In this document: positions 37,337 through 46,359 of the stretch, one piece after another
How positions within the stretch are numbered: position 1 is the first letter of the stretch
Layout of the letters: every line of letters begins with the position of its first letter
Assembly (NCBI RefSeq): GCF_026684035.1
Contig: NZ_CP113361.1
Location: 434,001 to 498,000, forward strand
Direction of reading: 5' to 3'
From: Methanogenium organophilum
GTDB lineage: Archaea > Halobacteriota > Methanomicrobia > Methanomicrobiales > Methanomicrobiaceae
Length of the DNA: 64,000 nucleotides
Notes under the pieces: generated by a model
What the model saw: the letters and a program-made list of their open reading frames with translations, nothing else
The model's database searches: none
What the model was told of the DNA's origin: nothing
Translations under genes and position numbers: made by a program

Positions 37337-37486
37337 GACCACGCTGCACCGATTACAACAGGATTGGAAGAGGGGAAGGAGAATGCCAGAATAATCCACA
37401 GCCACCTCATGACAGCGGGTGCGTATACTCTTTTTTGATGCATGTAACCCCCCGGTTATTCGATGTTCATCCTCCTATTTTGATCA

Positions 37487-37492
37487 TTTATA
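37487..37492 (+). promoter_or_regulatory. TATA-like box of the candidate small transcript
   Basis: TTTATA inside CATTTATACC; a start near 37513 would be expected about 25 bp downstream, giving a short leader before the small ORF at 37582 and the hairpin at 37652-37676. Confidence 0.35.
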
Positions 37493-37581
37493 CCCTACAG
37501 GATGGATGTATGTTCAGGGAGCGGGGGGCGCCTGAGGCAGCCGGTCCCGCAACCGACAACGAGAAAGGAGTGATCCACCAA

Positions 37582-37638
37582 GTGAAAATGTGTTCAAAGA
37601 CAGAGAAATGTCAGGCCCTGAAAGGGGCTCCAGATTGA
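37582..37638 (+). CDS. Candidate 18-residue peptide (MKMCSKTEKCQALKGAPD)
   Basis: A GTG-started frame of 18 codons and TGA. A near-perfect Shine-Dalgarno site GGAGTGAT (37567-37574) sits 7 bp before the GTG, which is hard to explain by chance in such a gene-poor stretch. The peptide is basic with two Cys (C4, C10). A T-run (37640-37645) and a hairpin follow. An ATG two codons downstream is a second start option. No homologue is known to me; it may be a leader peptide, a small protein or chance. Confidence 0.3.
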   Translation: MKMCSKTEKCQALKGAPD

Positions 37639-37651
37639 TGTTTTTAAGGTT

Positions 37652-37676
37652 CGGACCGGGTTTTTCCCGCCGTCCG
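37652..37676 (+). terminator. Hairpin after the candidate peptide gene
   Basis: CGGAC-CGGG-TTTTT-CCCG-CC-GTCCG: a 9-bp stem with a two-base bulge and a T5 loop, just after a T-run at 37640-37645. It could end the short transcript or be part of a structured RNA. Confidence 0.4.
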
Positions 37677-38166
37677 GACCCCGAGCCATCAGATGAGTGA
37701 TAAATTACAATATCCCGTGTATACCAAAAACCCCTGATACTACCAACCCGGGAAAAAAACCTGCTGACGTACATGATGTTCACCAGACCCAATCACACTA
37801 AAACCAATCCACCCCACAGCAGGGAAAAAATCCCGGAAATCAGGACTATACCGGTATGCCGGAAAATATCTCACACCTTCTTTATTCCGAGAGTCACCCA
37901 AAAAGATATCAATCAAACCGCGGGCTGACTCAGGATACTCATTCAGGAGAATTACCGATGATTGGCACATCCAAAAAAACCCGTCTGTTTTCTGCAATTA
38001 TCATTGCAGCGTCATACAGGCTGAACTGCGGGCGTGTAGTCAACGGTAATGACACATCTGTCGGGCAATCATTTTCAGCCAAAAACCGGTTCATAACCGG
38101 CACATATCACGTTTGGGATAGCAAAATTCCCGAAATATCGATGCCGGAACACCAGAGAGGTGCAAT

Positions 38167-38274
38167 ATGAAAATACCGATACAAAACAGGCAACACATAC
38201 AGAAAAAAAACGGCAGGAGTATACGCCCATACACGTTAGCGGCGTGCACCTGCACGGAGGTATCCTCACTATGA
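38167..38274 (+). CDS. Candidate 35-residue leader peptide, coupled to the VTC gene
   Basis: ATG at 38167 follows GAGAGGTG (38155-38162) by 4 bp. The frame runs MKIPIQNRQHIQKKNGRSIR... for 35 residues and its TGA overlaps the ATG of the VTC gene (ATGA at 38271), the classical sign of translational coupling. The peptide is basic with two Cys near the end (AACTCTEVSSL). It has no signal sequence. It may tune expression of the downstream operon. Chance overlap is possible, because the VTC gene has its own strong ribosome site inside this frame. Confidence 0.35.
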   Translation: MKIPIQNRQHIQKKNGRSIRPYTLAACTCTEVSSL

Positions 38275-39065
38275 AGATTTCACATCATGGCATCCGCAGC
38301 CTTGCAACAGAACTTGCACCATTTGAGGGAATTACCCTTGAAGAGCTGAAGAACTCAGATGCCCAGCTCCTCAACAGAAAAGAGCGTAAATTTCTGATGA
38401 CACGGGACCAGTTCTCAGACCTTCTCACCCGTCTTACCGGTTCATACCGGGTGGTTGAAATAGAGAATGACAGAATGAGCGGGTATTCGACCGAGTATTA
38501 TGATACCGATTCATTTCTGACATACCTGCAGCACCACAACGGCAAAGCCAACCGCTTCAAACTGCGGGTCAGGCATTACCTCTCATCGGGAGATTCCTAT
38601 CTTGAGATCAAGGAGAAACGAAACACCGGGCGCACAACGAAGCAACGTATCCAGGTGGCAAACGATGCGACATTATCGGAACCAAAACCCAGGGCATTTC
38701 TGACCTCGGCGTTTCCGTATGACTACCGGGCGTTTCACCCGGTACTCACGACCGACTACACGCGAGTCACCCTTGTCTCACGGAAACACCCGGAACGTAT
38801 CACGTTTGATGTGAACCTCTCATTCCACACGGATGTTTGTGAATATTCCTATCCGGATGTCGTTGTGGGAGAAATAAAACACAACTGCCCCCTGCGGCAG
38901 TCACCAGCGGGTGCGGTGCTGCATACCATGGGAATCAGGAATACCAGCTTTTCAAAGTACTGCACCGGGATATCTCTGAACTATGCAGAGGTGAAGCATA
39001 ACCGTTTCAAGAAAAACCTGCTTCTCCTTGAAAAACTTTCCAGAGGAGGGAACAGCGTATGCTGA
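38271..39065 (+). CDS. VTC-domain polyphosphate polymerase
   Basis: 264 residues from the ATG at 38271, which has GGAGGT (38256-38261) 9 bp before it. The body matches the VTC polyphosphate polymerase fold: LNRKERKFLMTRDQFSDLL (start), YYDTDSFLTYLQHHNGKANR, RFKLRVRHYLSSGDSYLEIK and KEKRNTGRTTKQRI, and near the end VVVGEIKHNCPL. The basic residues of the tunnel and the metal-binding Glu lie in these blocks. Family members elongate polyphosphate from ATP. The following DUF4956 gene overlaps by 7 bp, forming an operon with the surface protein at 39673. Confidence 0.88.
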   Translation: MKISHHGIRSLATELAPFEGITLEELKNSDAQLLNRKERKFLMTRDQFSDLLTRLTGSYRVVEIENDRMSGYSTEYYDTDSFLTYLQHHNGKANRFKLRVRHYLSSGDSYLEIKEKRNTGRTTKQRIQVANDATLSEPKPRAFLTSAFPYDYRAFHPVLTTDYTRVTLVSRKHPERITFDVNLSFHTDVCEYSYPDVVVGEIKHNCPLRQSPAGAVLHTMGIRNTSFSKYCTGISLNYAEVKHNRFKKNLLLLEKLSRGGNSVC

Positions 39066-39658
39066 GTGATACAAACCTTATATTTATCCTGGGGTTCTTC
39101 ATCAATCTCCTGTTTGCGTTCATCATCATACGCTTCGTCTACTACCCACGCCAGAGCCAGCATACGTACCTCTTTACGTTCCTCGCTTTCAACACGGTGA
39201 TCTATTTCATCATGGGTCTCTTCACGAGCGTGGAACTCTCCATAGGAGCCGGATTCGGGTTGTTTGCGCTCTTTTCAGTGTTGCGCTACAGAACAGAGAC
39301 AGTCCCGATTCATGAGATGACATATCTCTTTCTCATGGTCGCACTCCCGGTTCTGAACTCCATTCTCATCAGCAGCTCCCAGTATGAGGAGCTGATCCTC
39401 ACCAATGTGCTCATAACCGGAGTCATCTGGGCGCTCGAGAATGGCTGGGGTTTTACCAACCGGATGCACAGCAAAGAGATCGTCTACGAAAAAATCGATC
39501 TGGTGCACCAGGATAATAAGGAAGAATTGCTCGCGGACATACGGGAGAGAACCGGCCTGAATGTCGTCCGGTTTGAGATTGACAAGATCAATTACCTGCG
39601 TGATACCGTGAATGGACGGATCTTCTATCTGGAAGAATCCGGTCGAAGAAAGACATAA
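39059..39658 (+). CDS. DUF4956 membrane protein
   Basis: 199 residues with about four helices in the first half (LIFILGFFINLLFAFIIIRF, LFTFLAFNTVIYFIMGLF) and a soluble C-terminal part (about 135-199). The conserved block FSVLRYRTETVPIHEMTYLF identifies DUF4956. An AGAGGAGGGAAC ribosome site precedes the ATG, which lies inside the end of the VTC gene. DUF4956 genes often accompany VTC-type polymerases, so the protein probably anchors or gates export of the polymer; this is inference from neighbourhood. Confidence 0.88.
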   Translation: MLSDTNLIFILGFFINLLFAFIIIRFVYYPRQSQHTYLFTFLAFNTVIYFIMGLFTSVELSIGAGFGLFALFSVLRYRTETVPIHEMTYLFLMVALPVLNSILISSSQYEELILTNVLITGVIWALENGWGFTNRMHSKEIVYEKIDLVHQDNKEELLADIRERTGLNVVRFEIDKINYLRDTVNGRIFYLEESGRRKT

Positions 39659-39672
39659 AGAGGAAAAACGAC

Positions 39673-41580
39673 ATGAAAAAAATCATTGCAATACTCGCGG
39701 GACTGATGGTGGCAATAGCGCTCATCGTTGCCGTCCCCGCTATTTTTGGGAATACGAATTCAGACAGTGTAACGACAGGGGTTATTTCAGACACCGCGTC
39801 TCAATCGGGTGTGGCATACACTCCGATTTCCGTTGAATATGATGCAGATGACCTGAATGCAGGCACAACCGGCACGGGAATGTCCTCTATTATCCTGGAA
39901 GGCAATTCCATCACATTCGATGGCAGCGGTGCAACCGTTGATGGAACAACAGTAACCATCACATCTGCCGGTATGTACAACATCTACGGATCCCTGAATA
40001 ACGGGCAGATAATCGTGGATACCGATGACAAGGAGACGGTCAGGATTGTCCTGAACGGAGCGGACATCTCGTGTTCGACGAGTGCACCCATCTACGTTCT
40101 CAATGCGGAGAAGACCGTAATTACCCTGGCAGACGGCACGAAAAATTCAGTAACGGACGGGAGCTCCTATATCCTGGAGGATGCTGAATCAGACGAGCCC
40201 AATGCAGCAATCTTCAGTAAGGATGATCTCACGATCAACGGCGGCGGAACGCTCACCGTCACGGCAAACTACAATAACGGTATTCAGAGCAAAGACGATC
40301 TGAAAATTACCAGTGGCATCATCACCGTAACCGCAGTGAACGATGGCATCAAGGGCAAGGATTCCGTTGCAATCAGGGATGGAACCATCACAATAGAAGC
40401 AGGCGGCGACGGGATGCAGTCCACCAACGACAGTGATCCCGAAAAGGGATATATCGCAATTGAAGGAGGCACCATCGACATCGTCTCCGGAACAGACGGT
40501 ATTCAGGCGGAAACAAGTATCTCCATCAGTGGCGGTGATATCACCATTGCATCAGGCGGCGGAAGCGGCACCAGCAGCACCAGTGACGCCTGGGGCAGAT
40601 GGGACATGCAGACCACAGCTGCTGACAGCGATACGCAGGACAGCGCCAAGGGCATCAAGGCAGGCGTGGCAGTAATCGTTACGGGCGGCGCAATCACCCT
40701 CGACTCGTCCGATGATGCCATCCATTCGGGTGACAGTATCACGATTACCGGTGGAACGATTGAGGCCGCATCCGGAGATGACGGTATGCATGCCGATTCA
40801 TCCCTGACGATCAACGGCGGAGAAATTACGATCACAAAGTCCTACGAGGGTCTTGAAAGTGCCACCATTACGATTAATGACGGGACGATTCACATTGTCG
40901 CAAGCGATGACGGGATTAACGTCGCCGGAGGGAATGACGGCTCCTCGGTGAACGGCCGGCCGGGCCAGAATGCCTTTGACACTGTCGGGAATTACTTCCT
41001 GTATATCAACGGCGGCTACACGGTCATCAACTCCGGCGGTGACGGGCTTGATTCTAACGGGTCAATCGAGATGACCAGAGGCGTAGTAATTGTGAACGGC
41101 CCCACAAACAACGGGAACGGAGCACTGGACTGTAACGGTGCGTTCGCAATTACCGGCGGATATCTTGTCGCAGTCGGCAGTTCCGGCATGGCAGAGACCC
41201 CTGACACATCGTCCACCCTCAATTCCGTGAAGGTGACATACGCATCCACACAGACTGCAGGCACGATGGTTCACATCGAAACCGAAGACGGAGAAGATGT
41301 CCTCACCGTTGTGCCGACCAAGGCATATCAGTCGGTCGTGTTCTGTTCTGCCGAACTGCAGGATGGAGTGACCTATGTCGTCTACTCCGGCGGAAGTTCG
41401 ACCGGGACAGCCGCAGACGGCCTGTACTCCGGCGGAACATATACTCCCGGCACCGAGATAACGACCTTCACGGTCTCGGGCAGCGTGACCTATGCCGGTT
41501 CATCAACTACAGCCGGAGGTGCACCCGGCGGCGTTGCGCCCGGCGACGGGGGATTCCCCGGCGACAGGCAACCACGATAA
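39673..41580 (+). CDS. Secreted Cthe_2159-type carbohydrate-binding beta-helix protein
   Basis: 635 residues. A signal peptide (MKKIIAILAGLMVAIALIVA) precedes a long parallel beta-helix. Repeats of about 20-30 residues are seen, for example DDLTINGGGTLTVTANYNNG, DDLKITSGIITVTAVNDG, DSVAIRDGTITIEAGGDG, TSISISGGDITIASGGG and DSITITGGTIEAASGDDG, with Asp-Gly turns that probably bind calcium. This is the pattern of the Cthe_2159 (carbohydrate-binding domain) family. The C-terminus ends in a Gly/Pro-rich tail (APGGVAPGDGGFPGDRQPR) without an anchor. Third gene of the VTC-DUF4956 operon, 15 bp after the second. Confidence 0.85.
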   Translation: MKKIIAILAGLMVAIALIVAVPAIFGNTNSDSVTTGVISDTASQSGVAYTPISVEYDADDLNAGTTGTGMSSIILEGNSITFDGSGATVDGTTVTITSAGMYNIYGSLNNGQIIVDTDDKETVRIVLNGADISCSTSAPIYVLNAEKTVITLADGTKNSVTDGSSYILEDAESDEPNAAIFSKDDLTINGGGTLTVTANYNNGIQSKDDLKITSGIITVTAVNDGIKGKDSVAIRDGTITIEAGGDGMQSTNDSDPEKGYIAIEGGTIDIVSGTDGIQAETSISISGGDITIASGGGSGTSSTSDAWGRWDMQTTAADSDTQDSAKGIKAGVAVIVTGGAITLDSSDDAIHSGDSITITGGTIEAASGDDGMHADSSLTINGGEITITKSYEGLESATITINDGTIHIVASDDGINVAGGNDGSSVNGRPGQNAFDTVGNYFLYINGGYTVINSGGDGLDSNGSIEMTRGVVIVNGPTNNGNGALDCNGAFAITGGYLVAVGSSGMAETPDTSSTLNSVKVTYASTQTAGTMVHIETEDGEDVLTVVPTKAYQSVVFCSAELQDGVTYVVYSGGSSTGTAADGLYSGGTYTPGTEITTFTVSGSVTYAGSSTTAGGAPGGVAPGDGGFPGDRQPR

Positions 41581-42142
41581 TAGAGCCATAGGGATGTGGC
41601 AGGAGAATACCTGAATCCTGAACCAACACCGGATAGAAGGAGGAGAATAAACGCGAAGACCAATTTCGTTCCATGAGACGGGATGGTACAAACGACAGGG
41701 AACGGGAATATCCCTCACCCCCTTTTTTGAGCAAAATGCTCCCAATATCAACAAAAACGATTAATAACCCAACCAAAATGAGAATACTCATCCGGTGCAC
41801 AGTGCGGAACCCGTCGCAACAATTCCTGGACCGGGGATACATCGGAAATATCCCGAAGGCAACAGGCCCTATATCGTGGGGCATTCACTATTGGCAGACT
41901 CGCGCTTCTGGTATCAGCCGTCAGAAAATGAAGCAGTCTCCCTGCGGGAAAGACGTTGTGAGGCATTCCGCAGAGAAAAGCGTGAGTATGGAGAGAGAAC
42001 AGACAGACCATTGGATGAATAAGCGTTCCCGATTCGGGGATGAAATCGCTGATTTGCCATTCTGCTCCCATTATCACAAATTCACCCATATACTTATTGC
42101 CACTGCGGTTTTTTTCCTAATTGTCAGTAATGAGTGATATCT
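41581..42142. other. Gene-free gap upstream of the PEGA protein
   Basis: 562 bp. CATATACTT (42087-42095) is a candidate TATA box for the gene at 42143. No RNA gene, repeat or credible small ORF seen. Confidence 0.5.
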
Positions 42143-45100
42143 ATGAGAACAATTTCGAAATATTCAGCCCTTAGCATTTTTCTGCTGTTTCTCCTTGTCT
42201 TGCCGGTGTCGGCGGTATACGTCTGGGAGAACACCACCATCGATACCATCGATGCCGACCCGTACCAGAGCTCGTTCACCTCGCTTGCGTTCGACGCCAA
42301 CGGCAACCCGGCGATCAGCTACCAGTACCGGAACGGTATCTATGACCTGAAGTATGCATGGAAGGACGCAGGCGGATGGCACAACACCACTGTCGATGCC
42401 GAAGGAGCTGTCGGCTACAGTCCCTCTCTCGCGTTCAACGGAGACTACCCGGCAATCAGCTACCAATACGGAACCGAACGGGACCTGAAGTATGCATGGA
42501 AAGACGCAGGCGGATGGCACAACACCACCGTCGATGCCGCAGGATTTGTTGGAGATTATACCTCGCTTGCGTTCAACGGAAGCTACCCGGCGATCGGCTA
42601 CTACAACAATACCCAATCCTCCCTGAAGTATGCATGGAAGGACGCAGGCGGATGGCACAATACCACTGTTGATAACTCAGGATGGGTTGGAACATACCTT
42701 TCGCTCGCATTCAACGGAAGCTACCCGGCGATCAGTTACCGGGACGGCCCTACCAATAACAATCTGAAGTATGCATGGAAGGACGCGGGCGGATGGCATA
42801 CCACTACCGTCGATGACGCAGGAGACGTTGGTATATTCACCTCGCTTGCGTTCGACACCGATGGCAATCCTGCGATCAGTTACTACGACCTGACCAATAA
42901 GGTTCTGAAGTATGCGTGGGAGAACGGAGGCGTCTGGCATACTATCACCGTTGATGAGACAGGAGACGACGTTGGCAAGTACACATCGCTTGCGTTCGAC
43001 ACCGACGGCAATCCTGCAATCAGCTACCATGATTCCTCTCCCAACAACAACCTGAAATATGCATGGAGGGACGAAGGCGTATGGCAGACCACCACCGTCG
43101 ATGCCGCAGGATACGTTGGCCAATACACATCGCTTGCGTTCGACACTGACGACAATCCGGCGATCAGCTATTTCGACAGGACCAACGGAAAACTGAAGTA
43201 TGCATTCCGCATACCCGTCGGCACCATCACCGTCACATCAGCGCCGACAGGAGCGACGGTCTGGCTCGACGATGTGGAAACCGAGTCTACAACGCCCGCG
43301 GATCTTACGGATGTCCCGACAGGCATGCACAACGTCACGGTCCTTCTGGACGAGTATCAGCCCGGAATTAACAACTCAGTTGAAGTCCTCTTTGATCAGA
43401 CCACCGTTGTCACCTTTAGTCTTGTGCCGGTTCCCGGCAATCTCACCGTCACTTCCCATCCTGAAGAGGCGTGGATCTGGCTCAACGGGGTGAACACCAC
43501 CGAGCAGACGAACACCACGCTTGAGGGCATTTCCCCCGGCACCTATGACGTCACCGTTCAGAAACAGGGGTACGAGACGCCGGCAAACGAGACAGTGACA
43601 GTGGTGAGCAATGCAACGACTGCCATCTCCTTTGACCTGATCCGTCAGACGGGTATTCTGCAGGTAAACTCAACTCCGTCCGGAGCAAGTGTCTACCTGA
43701 ACGGCACCGACACCGGCGCCCTGACAAACGTCACACTCAGTGACAGACCGGTTGGCACCTATAATGTCACCGTTGTAAAGGACGGATATGATTCCGCCAG
43801 CCGGATTGTCACCCTCACAAAGGACGAAACGGAGGACATCAGTTTCACGCTGGTACAGCAGGTCGGGACATTGCAGGTCAACTCGAATCCGTCCGGAGCA
43901 GGTGTCTACCTGAACGGCACTGACACCGGTGCCCTCACGAATGTTACCCTCTCTGACACCCCGGTGGGGGTTTACAATGTCACCGTCGTAAAGGATGGCT
44001 ATGACACAGCAACCCGGATTGTCACCCTCACAAAGGACGAAACAGAGGACATCAGTTTCACGCTGATACAGCAGGTAGGAACACTGCAGGTAAACTCAAC
44101 TCCGTCCGGAGCAGGTGTCTACCTGAATGGCACCGACACCGGCGCCCTGACAAACGTCACACTCAGTGACAGACCGGTTGGCACCTATAATGTCACCGTC
44201 GTAAAGGATGGCTATGATTCCGCCACCCGGATTGTCACCCTCACAAAGGACGAAACAGAGGACATCAGTTTCACACTGGTGCAGCAGGTCGGGACACTGC
44301 AGGTCAACTCGAATCCGTCCGGAGCGAGTGTCTACCTGAACGGCACCGACACCGGCGCCATCACGAATGTTACCCTATCCGGCAAGCCGGCGGGGGTTTA
44401 CAATGTCACCGTCGTAAAGGATGGCTATGATTCCGCCACCCGGATTGTCACCCTCACAAAGGACGAAACGGAGGACATTAGTTTCACGCTGGTACAGCAG
44501 GTCGGGACACTGCAGGTCAACTCGAATCCGTCCGGAGCAGGTGTCTACCTGAACGGCACCGACACCGGCGCCATCACAAACGTCACGCTCAGTGACAGAC
44601 CGGTTGGCACCTATAATGTCACCGTCGTAAAGGATGGCTATGATTCCGCCACCCGGATTGTCACCCTCACAAAGGGCGAAACGGAGGACATCAGTTTCAC
44701 GCTGATACAGCAGGTCGGGACACTGCAGGTCAACTCGAATCCGTCCGGAGCGAGTATCTACCTGAACGGCACCGACACCGGCGCCATCACAAACGTCATG
44801 CTCAGTGACAGACCGGTTGGCACCTATAATGTCACCGTCGTAAAGGATGGCTATGATTCCGCCACCCGGATTGTCACCCTCACAAAGGGCGAAACGGAGG
44901 ACATCAGTTTCACGCTGATACAGCAGGTCGGGACACTGCAGGTCAACTCGAATCCGTCCGGAGCGAGTATCTACCTGAACGGCACCGACACCGGCGCCAT
45001 TACGAATGTTACCCTATCCGACAAGCCGGTGGGGGTTTACAATGTAACCGTCGTAAAGGATGGCTATGACACAGCAGCGCAGATTGTTACCCTCACAAAG

Positions 45101-46270
45101 GACGAAACGGAGGACATCAGTTTCACACTGGTACAGCAGGTCGGGACACTGCAGGTCAACTCAACTCCGTCCGGAGCGAGTGTCTACCTGAACGGCACCG
45201 ACACCGGCGCCATCACGAATGTTACCCTCTCTGACACCCCGGTGGGTGTTTACAATGTCACGGTTGAGAAAGAGGGATACGAACCCGCAACCCGGATTGC
45301 CCCTGTGACAGAGGGCACCACCGAAAATGTAGCCTTCACGCTCACACTTCTCCCCCCTGTCGCAAACTTCACTGCAGACCCGACCGCCGGCAGTGCCCCT
45401 CTTACGGTGCAGTTCAATGACACATCAACCGGCATTGGCGACACATGGCACTGGGACTTCGGCGACGGTACGAACTCAACCGAACAGAACCCCTCCCACA
45501 CCTACGCCACAGGCACCTACACCGTGGCACTAACGGTCGCAAACACTGCAGGAAACGACACCGTCGTGAAGACCGACTGCATCACGGCAGTGTACAGGAG
45601 AACTCCGAGCGACGGAGATGACGACAATGCGTTACTGGTATTCGACAGAAGAACGAGTACACTCCTCACGTCTTCAGCGGGTAAGATCCTGCGGACAACC
45701 GAAATCACATCGGATGACGACATTGCCACCCTCACCCTCCCACTGGGCACAATCGCCCTCGGAGGGGACGGGAATCCCCTGACGAATATCACCATCAGAA
45801 AGATCAGCTCATCCGATCTCCCCCCGGCAACTGACAAGGCGACATTTAGCTTCGCAGGGTTCACCTACGAGTGTAACCCGGCAGGTGCGACGTTTGCCCC
45901 ACCGATCACGCTCACCTTCACGCTCTCCGCGGAAGAATGGGAGATGCTCAACGGCGACGTAAGCGTACGGTTCTATGACGATGCGACCGGCACGTGGGTG
46001 AACGTCCCGGTGACGGTTGATGCTTCGGCACACACGGTGACCGCAACGGTCGCACACTTCTCCATCTTCGCTCTCTGTGTCGAGGCAGCGGACGATACCT
46101 TACCTGAGGCAGGAACAATACCGGTAACAACCGTTCCCACGGCAACAGAAGAAACAAATGTAGGGGATGACACAGACACGCCAGAGCCAACGCCCACCCA
46201 ACAGTCACCACTCGGTTTTGCACCAGTGGCGGCACTCGGTGCGTTGCTGCTCTTGAAAAGAAGACGGTAA
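42143..46270 (+). CDS. Surface protein: propeller-like repeats, ten PEGA domains, PKD, C-terminal anchor
   Basis: 1375 residues from the ATG at 42143. A signal peptide ends VLPVSAVYV. Residues about 20-357 hold seven repeats of about 45-48 residues (LKYAWKDAGGWHNTTVD, SLAFNG-YPAISY), consistent with a seven-bladed propeller. Residues about 358-500 hold two diverged PEGA domains, and about 503-1066 eight nearly identical 70-residue PEGA units. A PKD domain (about 1071-1152, WHWDFGDGTNSTEQNPSHTY), a ZU5-like beta domain and a Pro/Thr-rich linker follow. The end SPLGFAPVAALGALLLLKRR, a hydrophobic stretch with a basic tail, resembles a PGF-CTERM archaeosortase signal. Many Asn-X-Ser/Thr sites suggest a glycosylated adhesin or S-layer-associated protein. 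Confidence 0.88.
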   Translation: MRTISKYSALSIFLLFLLVLPVSAVYVWENTTIDTIDADPYQSSFTSLAFDANGNPAISYQYRNGIYDLKYAWKDAGGWHNTTVDAEGAVGYSPSLAFNGDYPAISYQYGTERDLKYAWKDAGGWHNTTVDAAGFVGDYTSLAFNGSYPAIGYYNNTQSSLKYAWKDAGGWHNTTVDNSGWVGTYLSLAFNGSYPAISYRDGPTNNNLKYAWKDAGGWHTTTVDDAGDVGIFTSLAFDTDGNPAISYYDLTNKVLKYAWENGGVWHTITVDETGDDVGKYTSLAFDTDGNPAISYHDSSPNNNLKYAWRDEGVWQTTTVDAAGYVGQYTSLAFDTDDNPAISYFDRTNGKLKYAFRIPVGTITVTSAPTGATVWLDDVETESTTPADLTDVPTGMHNVTVLLDEYQPGINNSVEVLFDQTTVVTFSLVPVPGNLTVTSHPEEAWIWLNGVNTTEQTNTTLEGISPGTYDVTVQKQGYETPANETVTVVSNATTAISFDLIRQTGILQVNSTPSGASVYLNGTDTGALTNVTLSDRPVGTYNVTVVKDGYDSASRIVTLTKDETEDISFTLVQQVGTLQVNSNPSGAGVYLNGTDTGALTNVTLSDTPVGVYNVTVVKDGYDTATRIVTLTKDETEDISFTLIQQVGTLQVNSTPSGAGVYLNGTDTGALTNVTLSDRPVGTYNVTVVKDGYDSATRIVTLTKDETEDISFTLVQQVGTLQVNSNPSGASVYLNGTDTGAITNVTLSGKPAGVYNVTVVKDGYDSATRIVTLTKDETEDISFTLVQQVGTLQVNSNPSGAGVYLNGTDTGAITNVTLSDRPVGTYNVTVVKDGYDSATRIVTLTKGETEDISFTLIQQVGTLQVNSNPSGASIYLNGTDTGAITNVMLSDRPVGTYNVTVVKDGYDSATRIVTLTKGETEDISFTLIQQVGTLQVNSNPSGASIYLNGTDTGAITNVTLSDKPVGVYNVTVVKDGYDTAAQIVTLTKDETEDISFTLVQQVGTLQVNSTPSGASVYLNGTDTGAITNVTLSDTPVGVYNVTVEKEGYEPATRIAPVTEGTTENVAFTLTLLPPVANFTADPTAGSAPLTVQFNDTSTGIGDTWHWDFGDGTNSTEQNPSHTYATGTYTVALTVANTAGNDTVVKTDCITAVYRRTPSDGDDDNALLVFDRRTSTLLTSSAGKILRTTEITSDDDIATLTLPLGTIALGGDGNPLTNITIRKISSSDLPPATDKATFSFAGFTYECNPAGATFAPPITLTFTLSAEEWEMLNGDVSVRFYDDATGTWVNVPVTVDASAHTVTATVAHFSIFALCVEAADDTLPEAGTIPVTTVPTATEETNVGDDTDTPEPTPTQQSPLGFAPVAALGALLLLKRRR
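43650..45330 (+). repeat. Eight tandem 210-bp PEGA-coding repeats
   Basis: Eight units of about 210 bp inside the 42143-46270 gene, each encoding GTLQVNS-PSGA-VYLNGTDTG and a following VTVVKDGYD segment. Units 6 and 7 share long identical stretches. Expansion or contraction by whole units keeps the reading frame. Confidence 0.9.
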
Positions 46271-46359
46271 AGATTGAGGCCAGTCCTCACAGTCCTGGAT
46301 TCCACAAACCACTATCTTTTTACTCCCTTACACGCCCAACAAAAAAATAGAATGTAGGG

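Larger units (their letters stand above)
37337..38166. other. 830-bp region without a conventional gene
   Basis: Between the AlbA_2-like gene and the uORF/VTC operon. Apart from the candidate micro-gene and hairpin listed separately (37487-37676), frames are short and lack ribosome sites. The part 37680-38150 is AT-rich with nothing I can name. Confidence 0.55.

Noticed and set aside
41673-42137. Plus-strand frame of 154 codons before the PEGA protein
   Set aside because: Basic, low-complexity translation and no ribosome site.
43650-45330. Regular 210-bp repeats as a CRISPR array
   Set aside because: The repeats are contiguous, much longer than CRISPR repeats, and coding in one frame.
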